A stretch of DNA of 36,788 bases from positions 1 through 36,788 of the forward strand of contig JAUUYH010000002.1 of assembly GCA_030590505.1 (NCBI GenBank). Reading direction: 5' to 3'. Positions 27,415-35,771 of this stretch are shown here, one piece after another; positions within the stretch are counted from its first letter, which is position 1; each line of letters starts with the position of its first letter. The notes beneath the pieces were generated by a model. The model worked only from the letters and a program-made list of their open reading frames with translations. It searched no databases and had not been told where the DNA came from. This DNA is from Kiritimatiellota bacterium (GTDB lineage: Bacteria > Verrucomicrobiota > Lentisphaeria > Victivallales > JAADHT01). Position numbers and translations under genes: made by a program.

Positions 27415-27900
27415 CTATACACGTCGCCTTTTTGGAGGCCTGCATCCATTATGAGGAACAGGCGTTATATCCTTCAGGACTGAAATATCCATTCCTGCAG
27501 CGACAATTCCCCTTACAGCTGATTCGCGTCCAGCTCCGGGTCCTTTAATTCTTACTTCAACTTCACGCATCCCGAGCGTCTGTGCTTTTTTTGCAGCGTC
27601 AGTTGCGACCTGCTGTGCAGCATACGCAGTGCTCTTTCTGGATCCTTTAATTCCCATCTTACCAGCACTAGACCAGCACAGGGTATTACCATGAAGATCA
27701 GTAAAAGTTACTTTAGTATTATTAAAAGTGGCATTAATAAATGCGATACCAGCAGGTATTGCACGTCCACTTCTTGCACGTTTAGTGCCCTCTGTTGATG
27801 GTGAAGCCTCAGGTTCCTTAGTTGCTTCAACAGCAGCTTTAGGAGCATCAACAACTGCAGTCTCTGCAGCCACTTCACTCTTTTTTTCATTATCAGCCAT
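27415..27900 (-). CDS. rpsK: 30S ribosomal protein S11 with N-terminal extension
   Basis: [22 protein letters not shown]...[18 protein letters not shown]; extra N-terminus [46 protein letters not shown]. Confidence 0.97.
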   Translation of the reverse strand: MADNEKKSEVAAETAVVDAPKAAVEATKEPEASPSTEGTKRARSGRAIPAGIAFINATFNNTKVTFTDLHGNTLCWSSAGKMGIKGSRKSTAYAAQQVATDAAKKAQTLGMREVEVRIKGPGAGRESAVRGIVAAGMDISVLKDITPVPHNGCRPPKRRRV

Positions 27901-27936
27901 AAATAGAATCCTTGCTTATTTTGCAGTCTGCCCGAA

Positions 27937-28332
27937 TCAGGTTCCGGCAAGTTTACGTTGAGTTTTATCACGAATCGCGCCAACAGTCTGTTTGCGGCCC
28001 TTACGAGTTCTAGCATTGGTCTTTGTTCTCTGACCACGAACAGGGAGGCTACGACGATGCCTGAACCCACGATAAGATCCGACGGCCTGAAGCCTACGGA
28101 TATCCTGAGCAATCATACGTCTCAAGTCTCCTTCTACAGCATAATCATTCTGTAGAATAACAGTTATTTTTGAGATGTGTTCGTCTGTGAGATCATCAGC
28201 TTTCAACCCGATCGGAATTCCAGCTTTTTTGATAATATCCATAGCCCGAGTCGGCCCTACACCATAAATATAGCGCAAAGCGTATTCAATTCGCTTTTTG
28301 CCCGGGATGTCAATTCCAAGTATACGTGGCAT
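27937..28332 (-). CDS. rpsM: 30S ribosomal protein S13
   Basis: MPRILGIDIPGKKRIEYALRYIYGVG...YRGFRHRRSLPVRGQRTKTNARTRKG. Confidence 0.98.
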   Translation of the reverse strand: MPRILGIDIPGKKRIEYALRYIYGVGPTRAMDIIKKAGIPIGLKADDLTDEHISKITVILQNDYAVEGDLRRMIAQDIRRLQAVGSYRGFRHRRSLPVRGQRTKTNARTRKGRKQTVGAIRDKTQRKLAGT

Positions 28333-28352
28333 AATATAAATTCCTTACAGTT

Positions 28353-28469
28353 TTAGCCCTGTCTCTGTTTATGACGAGGATTGCGCGAACATAAGATTCT
28401 AACAATTCCATTACGTTTTACCACCTGGCAATATTCACACCGGCGTTTTACAGAAGCCCTGACTTTCAT
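28353..28469 (-). CDS. rpmJ: 50S ribosomal protein L36
   Basis: Not in ORF track; reverse complement translates to [38 protein letters not shown]. Confidence 0.97.
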   Translation of the reverse strand: MKVRASVKRRCEYCQVVKRNGIVRILCSRNPRHKQRQG

Positions 28470-28700
28470 TTTTAAACCTATTTTTTAATTATATGTTAAC
28501 TACTAAATTTCCAAGCATATATTTAAATAGTACCTGTATTTCACCTTAATGTTAATACAAATTCTACCTAAAATGCAACTTCATGCTCAGTGTCCTTCAC
28601 CTAAACAGGACAATTTTCCCCTATAAAATGGGGACGTGTAAACTAGACTCTTCCTGCATATAGTCAAGCGAGTAATATAAAAAAAATCACTTTTTTTTTA

Positions 28701-30083
28701 TTATTTTTTGAGCTTGAGTACAAGAGGGCTCTTTTTTGCTGAAATTTTAATGGCTGTTTTTCTTTTTTTTAGCTTGGATAGCTTCTTCTTTTGCGGTGGC
28801 ATATTTCTTCGTGATCCCGCGGGTAACGCCTTATGATTTATTGCATCAACGACAGCCTCCCAAGTCAAAAAACGCTCTTCCGGTGTTTTTGCCATCAATT
28901 TAGTTATAATATTTTTTGTCTTGCCTGAAATGGATTTACCAGATGGGAATCTGATTTTTTCCCTAAGGTGTTTTTCAATCAAGGCATACGCACTAGGTGC
29001 TGAAAACGGAGGAGCACCAGTCAAGAGTTCATAATAAATTGCCCCTAGAGCATATTGGTCAGAGGTCCAGTCTAATTGCTGATCGAGTGTCTGCTCAGGT
29101 GGCATATACTGAGTAGACCCGAAAAAATATGCCCTATTCGTCTGAAAAACATTTGAGACCCACGGCGCCAGCCCCAAATCAGCAACAGCCGGCATTGAGT
29201 TCTCATTAAAGAAAATATTGGAAGGAGTAATATCGCCATGAAATAGTCCGAATCCTGAAGCATATACCATCGCTTCACTTATCGACAATATATAGTTGGT
29301 TACATCTTTTTCTGCAATGCCATCCGGGAATTGAGGCATAAGTGTTGCTAAAGTACCCTGAGGAGCGTACTGCATGGCAACATAGCAGAGGTTGGCTGTA
29401 ACTCCAGCATCTATAAAACCAAGGATATTCGAATGATTTAACTTACCAACATTACTGACCTGCTGAAGAAAAAATCTCTGCTGCTCTTCTGTAATAAAGT
29501 CTGTGTGAAATGTTTTTAATGCAACAGTTCGCTTCAACCCTGTCTGAAATACTAGATAAGTTGTAGAGTAGTTCCCACCACCAAGTAGACGTAAAAATTC
29601 AAACCCCTCAACTTCCGGAAAAATATCCTCCCCTTGCTCAGAAGACGCAAGAGCTACAGGTGTAATCGGCTCCAAGTTTGTTGTATCTTTAAATGGGTAT
29701 TCATCAGGGGGAGAAAGATCAGGAACAGCTTTTTTGACATATATTGTAGTTGTATCGACCAGTTCATACGGATTATCCTGATATGAATAAAAAGTAAAAT
29801 GCATATCCCCGACTCCAATCACATCACCATCCCTCATAGGGCACTGCTGAGCTTGGAGGCAAAGGTCGTTTAAGTATGTTCCATTGCTTGAACCTAAGTC
29901 TCTCACAACATAATCACTGCCATTGGGGTCTTTAAAGATCATGCAGTGCTTACGACTAACAGAAGAGTCTTCACGCAAACGTACATCATTCTCCATGCTA
30001 CGCCCGAGATAAAATTCAAGAATCTCATCAGCTATAGGGATAGATCTATTAGAGATAGTGTTGTCATAAACAAGATATGGCAT
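28701..30083 (-). CDS. FHA-domain serine/threonine protein kinase
   Basis: FHA (YLGRSMENDVRLREDSSVSRKHCMIF..LGSSNGTYLN) fused to a kinase (LLGGGNYSTTYLV, VALKTF, HGDITPSNIFF, VADLGLAPW). Confidence 0.93.
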   Translation of the reverse strand: MPYLVYDNTISNRSIPIADEILEFYLGRSMENDVRLREDSSVSRKHCMIFKDPNGSDYVVRDLGSSNGTYLNDLCLQAQQCPMRDGDVIGVGDMHFTFYSYQDNPYELVDTTTIYVKKAVPDLSPPDEYPFKDTTNLEPITPVALASSEQGEDIFPEVEGFEFLRLLGGGNYSTTYLVFQTGLKRTVALKTFHTDFITEEQQRFFLQQVSNVGKLNHSNILGFIDAGVTANLCYVAMQYAPQGTLATLMPQFPDGIAEKDVTNYILSISEAMVYASGFGLFHGDITPSNIFFNENSMPAVADLGLAPWVSNVFQTNRAYFFGSTQYMPPEQTLDQQLDWTSDQYALGAIYYELLTGAPPFSAPSAYALIEKHLREKIRFPSGKSISGKTKNIITKLMAKTPEERFLTWEAVVDAINHKALPAGSRRNMPPQKKKLSKLKKRKTAIKISAKKSPLVLKLKK

Positions 30084-30097
30084 TATATTTTATAGTG

Positions 30098-31702
30098 TTA
30101 ATTATTTTTAAATTCCTCAATACGCCTCAGCCTATCTTCTTCCATTTCACGCAGTCTCTTGCCCTCAAGAATACCTTCCTGCTCTTCTTTTATAAGTATA
30201 TTCTCTTTGATAAGAACAAATTTTGTAAATTTCAACTTGTCATCAGTTAAAGAAATGAGAAGTTTTGCAATTATCATCTTCCCAGACCAAGTCAGCTGAA
30301 TGTCTTTCTCTATTATCGGTTCAGTAAGGTCGGCTTGTCTTACTCCACATTTTGTACATATTTTATTTTTTGCCCACTTATGCGTATCCTTGCCTTTTTT
30401 GTCTTTTTTGCACAGATTCCTTATTGCCTGTAGACGAGTTTGCCTTTCATGCTCTTTTTCACCCGCTTCGACCATCTCAGTTGAATCTCCGTAATTATCC
30501 TTAATGGAGTCCCAGAGAAGCTCCATCGCTTCGGCAGGGCCTATGCGGTAAATTACTTCAATTTTATATAAAAGATTATTGATAAAAGAGAAGATAACTC
30601 TATCTATTTTGCCTTTGGGATATGATAATGTCGCAGTAACTCCTTCACCTTTAAGGCCAGTCAAAAGATTTACTTCATCATGAGTTAAACCTAAAAGAAC
30701 CACTAGGTCACCTTTTGTAAAAGAGTGATCAGCATCAATTCCATACTGAGAACCGGAAATTTCCATCTGCTTCTTCTCGATATTCTGTTTCAATTTTGCG
30801 ACTTCTAGAGCAATCTTAGCATACGCATCCACGCCATCGGGTGCCTCAGGTTCTGTACCAAAATCCTCTCCTGAAGCATCCACTAGATCGGGTAACCCCT
30901 CAGCATTGACATCAGCTGTAACCACCTCAGGCATTTTTCTGATCTCTTGCTTAATAATAATTTCAGCAACCTCTTTTGGTGTACGCCACTTATTCCAAAC
31001 ATAAAGGTACCCTAAATTAATATTTGTTGTAACTACTTTCTCACGTTCTTCAGTAAAATACTTATTCATCAATGACTGCTTTCTCTTAGAATATATTTTT
31101 ACTTTTTTAGCAATATACTCTTTTCTGATTTTCGCACAGAAAACCTTATCAAATTTTGCCCTATCAGTATCAACTAGATCAATAAATGCAATTGGTGTAT
31201 GATCTCCTATAACTACACTGTTGCCGCCAAGACCAAATCTGTAAAAAATCCCAGAAACAACACTTGAACGCCTTCCCTGTAGAATCTTGACAGTTACAAA
31301 CTCTAGCTTATCCTTAAGTATATATTTCTTCACTGCCTCTTCTGTCGCTTTTAGTTTTACATTCTTTATGCTAACCGGAAAGCGCTTATGTACAATTTTG
31401 CGAACATCGCTAGCTATATCTGCAAGTTTTTTCGTAAAGATCTCTTCTTTCGGCTCAAGTAGCATTTCGCGTCCAACTGCACCTAAAATAGCCTCCTGAA
31501 CTAAAAAGTCCCTTAAGTTCTCTTTTTCAGCCACGAACTGCCCTATAATGCGCTTGATACTATTTATCCGTATTGCTGAAATATCTATAGTTTCTGCATC
31601 AAGTCGATCTAATGCAGGGAAAACCATTAGAAAAGCAATTAAAAGAAAATTTGAAAAAAATCTCTTTCCCGTCTTGTTCATTTTGTAATATGGGCTATTC
31701 AT
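30098..31702 (-). CDS. hypothetical secreted protein containing an HxW-C-x2-C motif
   Basis: N-terminal signal segment (RFFSNFLLIAFLMVFPALDRLDA); HKWAKNKICTKCGVRQ; lies immediately upstream of the FHA-kinase. Confidence 0.7.
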   Translation of the reverse strand: MNSPYYKMNKTGKRFFSNFLLIAFLMVFPALDRLDAETIDISAIRINSIKRIIGQFVAEKENLRDFLVQEAILGAVGREMLLEPKEEIFTKKLADIASDVRKIVHKRFPVSIKNVKLKATEEAVKKYILKDKLEFVTVKILQGRRSSVVSGIFYRFGLGGNSVVIGDHTPIAFIDLVDTDRAKFDKVFCAKIRKEYIAKKVKIYSKRKQSLMNKYFTEEREKVVTTNINLGYLYVWNKWRTPKEVAEIIIKQEIRKMPEVVTADVNAEGLPDLVDASGEDFGTEPEAPDGVDAYAKIALEVAKLKQNIEKKQMEISGSQYGIDADHSFTKGDLVVLLGLTHDEVNLLTGLKGEGVTATLSYPKGKIDRVIFSFINNLLYKIEVIYRIGPAEAMELLWDSIKDNYGDSTEMVEAGEKEHERQTRLQAIRNLCKKDKKGKDTHKWAKNKICTKCGVRQADLTEPIIEKDIQLTWSGKMIIAKLLISLTDDKLKFTKFVLIKENILIKEEQEGILEGKRLREMEEDRLRRIEEFKNN

Positions 31703-31793
31703 TTAGTTCCTAAATTTTAAAATGTAAATATCTTGATGCGCTAACAATCATAAATATAGCAGTATATTAAATTTTTTCAAATAATAAATTAAA

Positions 31794-32744
31794 ATGATAA
31801 TAAATATAAAATCTTATTCGCTTAAATTGACACAAATTCAACTTGCGAAACTTACTAAAATCGTCAATGACGGAACATGGGATCTTGGCGAGATTCCGTA
31901 TGCTCATTGGAAGGCAAAAAAAGAGAATGTATCTGTTGCTGCCTATAATAGCGGCAAATGTGTGATACAAGGAAAGGGGACAGGTGAATTTTTAGAATTT
32001 ATCTTGGAGCCTCAAATAACAGGGGTACTTGATGACATACATAGCTCATCACCACCTTCAGAGAATGATGCAGATGCCTCTCTTCCCTTACCGCATGCTG
32101 GCATTGATGAAAGTGGTAAAGGAGATTATTTCGGACCATTGGTAATTGCTACGGTTTTTGTTGATCAATCAATGGAATGTGCACTTTTGGATGCGGGAGT
32201 AAAAGATTCAAAAATCATCAAAAGTGAGAAAAAAATCATTAAAATTGCCTCTGAAATTAGAAATATTGTAAAGGGGAAATTTGCGATTGTCGCAATCGGT
32301 CCTGAAGCATATAATCGACTTTATGATAATATAAAAAATTTGAATAAACTTCTTGCATGGGGCCATGCAAGAGTTCTTGAAGATCTTTTGACGAAGACTC
32401 CTGAATGCAAAGTTGCACTCTCTGATAAATTCGGCAATGAATCGCTTATCAAAAACGCCCTCCTCGAACAAGGGAAGAAGATAACCCTCCATCAGAAAAC
32501 AAAAGGAGAGAGTGATATAGCAGTTGCAGCAGCATCAATTATTGCAAGAGATGAGTTCGTACGCAGATTACATCAACTGGGCGAACCGCTGGGAATCGAA
32601 CTTCCGAAAGGTGCATCTGCGAAGGTTGAGGAGATGGCGCGAGAAGCAGTACTGACTCATGGACGGGATGTACTTGCGAAAATCGCAAAACTTCACTTCA
32701 AAACAACAACAAAAATCATGGCCACTATCAACCCAGAATGGTAG
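31794..32744 (+). CDS. rnhC: ribonuclease HIII
   Basis: GIDESGKGDYFGPLVIATVFV, GVKDSKII, KGESDIAVAAASIIARDEF. Confidence 0.95.
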   Translation: MIINIKSYSLKLTQIQLAKLTKIVNDGTWDLGEIPYAHWKAKKENVSVAAYNSGKCVIQGKGTGEFLEFILEPQITGVLDDIHSSSPPSENDADASLPLPHAGIDESGKGDYFGPLVIATVFVDQSMECALLDAGVKDSKIIKSEKKIIKIASEIRNIVKGKFAIVAIGPEAYNRLYDNIKNLNKLLAWGHARVLEDLLTKTPECKVALSDKFGNESLIKNALLEQGKKITLHQKTKGESDIAVAAASIIARDEFVRRLHQLGEPLGIELPKGASAKVEEMAREAVLTHGRDVLAKIAKLHFKTTTKIMATINPEW

Positions 32745-32806
32745 ATTCATTAGTCGTTGCCAGTAATGCGTAAGTCCTATTTGCAACGCCACTTTCCGTT
32801 CAGGAA

Positions 32807-33352
32807 CTATTTAGTCAACTGCTTTATGCGTTCTTTAATTATCAAGTCAGCATTCTTTTCTCGTTTATTTATTTTTTGCTTGAGATCCTCAAGTCTTTTC
32901 ACTGTTTTTTTGTAGCTTCTTCTGTTGGCATCCATCTTTTTATTGAACTGGCTACGAACTAAGTCAGAAAGTTTCTCTTTAATTGCACTTTTTTCTGCAT
33001 CAGATGCTGCATTGTATGCTTTGACAATTTTTTTTAATTCCAGATTTTTTTTATTGTTGGCCGCTCTATATTTGCTTACAATTTTGGCTATCTCCTTGCG
33101 GAAAGCCTGAGGATTGCACCGATGGAGTTTTCGCAACCTAGCTCTCTTCTCACTTCCCATCTCTGCCATAACAATTGCAATTACCGAAGTAGAGACTTTC
33201 TTCCCATTTCCTGCATTTTTTTTACGAAGCACCACGTTACTCTTTTTTTTAGGCTCTACTTCCTGGGCCGAATCTTGTGCATAAATAGCTGTAAGATTTA
33301 TAGAGAATAGCAGTAAAAGGATTACTGAAATAGGAAAAATTTTATTATACAT
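32807..33352 (-). CDS. secreted, helical, Lys-rich small protein (Spy/CpxP/CnrX-like architecture)
   Basis: Signal peptide MYNKIFPISVILLLLFSINLTAIYA; basic coiled helical body; downstream of the sigma/anti-sigma pair. Confidence 0.55.
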   Translation of the reverse strand: MYNKIFPISVILLLLFSINLTAIYAQDSAQEVEPKKKSNVVLRKKNAGNGKKVSTSVIAIVMAEMGSEKRARLRKLHRCNPQAFRKEIAKIVSKYRAANNKKNLELKKIVKAYNAASDAEKSAIKEKLSDLVRSQFNKKMDANRRSYKKTVKRLEDLKQKINKREKNADLIIKERIKQLTK

Positions 33353-33375
33353 AACAACTCCTTCTTTAATAAATA

Positions 33376-33897
33376 TTACTCTTTTTCAATTTGTACACTC
33401 TCTTCTTCATTCGGAAGAAGAAGAATATTTAATTCAATATCAGTGATAACCTCCAGAAATTCATCATCCATACTAATATTACTCCAAGAAAGTTCATTTG
33501 AACTTGCAGAATTAGCAAAATTTCTATCCATGCTTCCACCAATCACTCTTCTGTGTTGAGTTGATTCGAGGACGAGCACAACCAGCCAAGCTATCAACAC
33601 CCCACATGCAGCTGAAGCAAGGTATGATATCATTCTCTTCGGTCTATGAATATGTTTCGGTTGGTGATGATTAAAAGCCCGCATCTGTTCTTCCATAAAT
33701 AGATCAGCTTCCTTCTTAATTACAAAATCAAGATCAATCTGAGGAGAGAAAGCATTACTAGCAGGTTTTGCAGGCAGAAAGGAATCCAGAGAGTCTTTAA
33801 ATATCTGACAATCCCCGCATTTCTCCAGATGCTCAGTAATCTCCTTATTGAGATTGCCGTTCATCAAATCTATCTCTACTTGTGAACAATTCATCAT
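33376..33897 (-). CDS. zinc-finger anti-sigma factor
   Basis: HLEKCGDC (H-x3-C-x2-C) and single TM (YLASAACGVLIAWLVVLVL), directly downstream of an ECF sigma gene. Confidence 0.82.
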   Translation of the reverse strand: MMNCSQVEIDLMNGNLNKEITEHLEKCGDCQIFKDSLDSFLPAKPASNAFSPQIDLDFVIKKEADLFMEEQMRAFNHHQPKHIHRPKRMISYLASAACGVLIAWLVVLVLESTQHRRVIGGSMDRNFANSASSNELSWSNISMDDEFLEVITDIELNILLLPNEEESVQIEKE

Positions 33898-33913
33898 TAA
33901 CCTTTTTTCAAAT

Positions 33914-34477
33914 CTAATGTTCTTTCCATTCCGCCATACAGTTGCGCAGATTACTAATCGCGTACTGCATTCGTCCTAAAGCCGTATTGATTGAGCACTC
34001 TTGAATTTCGGCTATCTCCTTAAAACTGAACTCATCTTGTCTAAGTATAAAAACCTCTCTCTGCTCCTCTTTCAACTTTGCAGTACAACGAGCAAGTGCA
34101 TCTGCTAATTCCGCATTATCAAGTTTTCTCCATGGCTCATTGCCAATAACTGCAAAAAGTTTTGAACCCTCCGTGTCTTCAGTCAAAATTTCATGTTTGG
34201 ATTTTCGAAAATGATCTATTGCCAAATTATGCGCAATTCGCATTACCCAACCCATAAATCTCTGACTATCCTTATATTTAGGAAGTTGCCGAATCACTTT
34301 TATCCAAGTATTCTGAAAAATATCATCTACTAGGGCATGCTGCCCAGGCAAAAGACGATTCAAATACGCATACAATTGATTACGATATCTGGCATATAAA
34401 ATATCAAATGACGCACTGTCACACTCCAGAAATTTCTCAATCAGTTGTATATCAGATAACTCTTCCGGCATCTTCAT
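33914..34477 (-). CDS. ECF (RpoE-like) RNA polymerase sigma factor
   Basis: Region 2 (NQLYAYLNRLLPGQHALVDDIFQNTWIKVI...FMGWVMRIAHNLAIDHFRK) and region 4 (EEQREVFILRQDEFSFKEIAEIQECSINTALGRMQYAISNLR). Confidence 0.93.
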   Translation of the reverse strand: MKMPEELSDIQLIEKFLECDSASFDILYARYRNQLYAYLNRLLPGQHALVDDIFQNTWIKVIRQLPKYKDSQRFMGWVMRIAHNLAIDHFRKSKHEILTEDTEGSKLFAVIGNEPWRKLDNAELADALARCTAKLKEEQREVFILRQDEFSFKEIAEIQECSINTALGRMQYAISNLRNCMAEWKEH

Positions 34478-34580
34478 CTACTCCTTACTATCAAACGTAA
34501 CTTATTTTATATTATTGTGTCTATTTCTCTTTTTTCTTAAAATATCTTACTTTTCCTTTATTTCAATCAAAAAATAGCGA

Positions 34581-34622
34581 TGACTTATGGGAATTGTATG
34601 CTTAGGATTGCACGATTTAGGT
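34581..34622 (+). repeat. dispersed intergenic repeat, copy 2
   Basis: TGACTTATGGGAATTGTATGCTTAGGATTGCACGATTTAGGT; matches 14938 onward. Confidence 0.7.
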
Positions 34623-34684
34623 TGTAGTTTAAGGTTTTATAAATCATTCTTGGACAAATTTTAATATTTTTTCTCTTCGTAACG

Positions 34685-34697
34685 TGCGAGAATCGCA
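34685..34697. repeat. iterated palindrome TGCGAGAATCGCA (intergenic)
   Basis: Exact TGCGA-N3-TCGCA. Confidence 0.9.
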
Positions 34698-34758
34698 AAA
34701 TGCATTATACTTTCTGCACAACGTTGAATAATAAACTTTAATGCCGTGAATAGATATA

Positions 34759-34806
34759 ATATAGTACACCCCAAGGGACGGGGAATAAAACCCACCTTGG
34801 TGGGAT
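34759..34806 (-). repeat. 48-bp self-complementary intergenic repeat, copy 2
   Basis: ATATAGTACACCCCAAGGGACGGGGAATAAAACCCACCTTGGTGGGAT; reverse complement 45/48 identical to 20793..20840. Confidence 0.93.
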
Positions 34807-34835
34807 TTAGATGAGATGGAGTATTACCAAATATA

Positions 34836-35771
34836 ATGATAAACACGATAGAAAAACCGAAAGACCACACGCAGAAGCCGATAACGTGGCCAATTACCAT
34901 TTGGATTCTGCTGCTTGTGCTCTGCTGGGCTACAAATTCTGTTATCGTAAAATTTGTCGTGGAAGCTATGCCGTCGGCGTGGGGAGCATTTCTGCGTTTT
35001 CTAATTGCTTATCCGCTTGTTGTTATATTTATTCTCCTGCAAAAGCCCTCTCTGAAGATTGGTAAAAAAGGAGCGACAATCTGTATATTACTGTCGCTTA
35101 TGACATTTGTACAGATTATGCTATTCAATATCGGTGCACAATATACCACTGGTGGACGCGTTACAATGTTAATTTTCACCTACCCGCTTATTGTTCCGTT
35201 TATTGCACATTTTCTGCTCAAAAATGAGAAACTTCAGCTTCGTACAATTATCGGAAGTGTAATTGCCTTTGCCGGCCTGATGATACCGTTATACGATACA
35301 CTTATCAATCAAGGCCCCACACTGAAAGGAGATCTTCTCGAGCTGCTAAGCAGTCTTGTTCTATCGCTTCTGATTGTTACCAATAAATATGCTTTTTCGT
35401 TTATGAATAAATGGACTGTATTTTTCTGGCAGGCAACATTTAACCTGTGTCTCTTTGGCGGCACTGCTCTATTCACATCGGGCTTTGTGCCGTCAGAAGT
35501 AACAGCAACAGCATGGTGGAGTCTTATATTTCAGGCATTGGCAATAAGTGTGTTCGCATTTTTATCATATCAATACATACTTGCAAGGCACAACTCATCA
35601 AAGGTATCTATCTTCTTCTTTGCCACTCCACTCTTCGGAATGCTGCTCGGCGGAGTGATCCATAAGGAAGCATTTGAAATATCTCTGTTTGTTGGGTGTA
35701 TTTCTGTTGGTTTGGGTATATTTTTAGCTAACAGCAAAAAAAAAGCGAAAAAAAAGGAACAGAATGGATAA
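34836..35771 (+). CDS. EamA/DMT-family transporter
   Basis: About ten hydrophobic helices in two repeats; WATNSVIVKFVVEAMPSAWGAFLRFLIA near the N-terminus. Confidence 0.88.
   Translation: MINTIEKPKDHTQKPITWPITIWILLLVLCWATNSVIVKFVVEAMPSAWGAFLRFLIAYPLVVIFILLQKPSLKIGKKGATICILLSLMTFVQIMLFNIGAQYTTGGRVTMLIFTYPLIVPFIAHFLLKNEKLQLRTIIGSVIAFAGLMIPLYDTLINQGPTLKGDLLELLSSLVLSLLIVTNKYAFSFMNKWTVFFWQATFNLCLFGGTALFTSGFVPSEVTATAWWSLIFQALAISVFAFLSYQYILARHNSSKVSIFFFATPLFGMLLGGVIHKEAFEISLFVGCISVGLGIFLANSKKKAKKKEQNG

Noticed and set aside
34661-34900. Minus-strand ORF 79 aa containing GFIPRPLGC
   Set aside because: It is created by translation of the 48-bp intergenic repeat and runs into the EamA gene; no evidence of coding.
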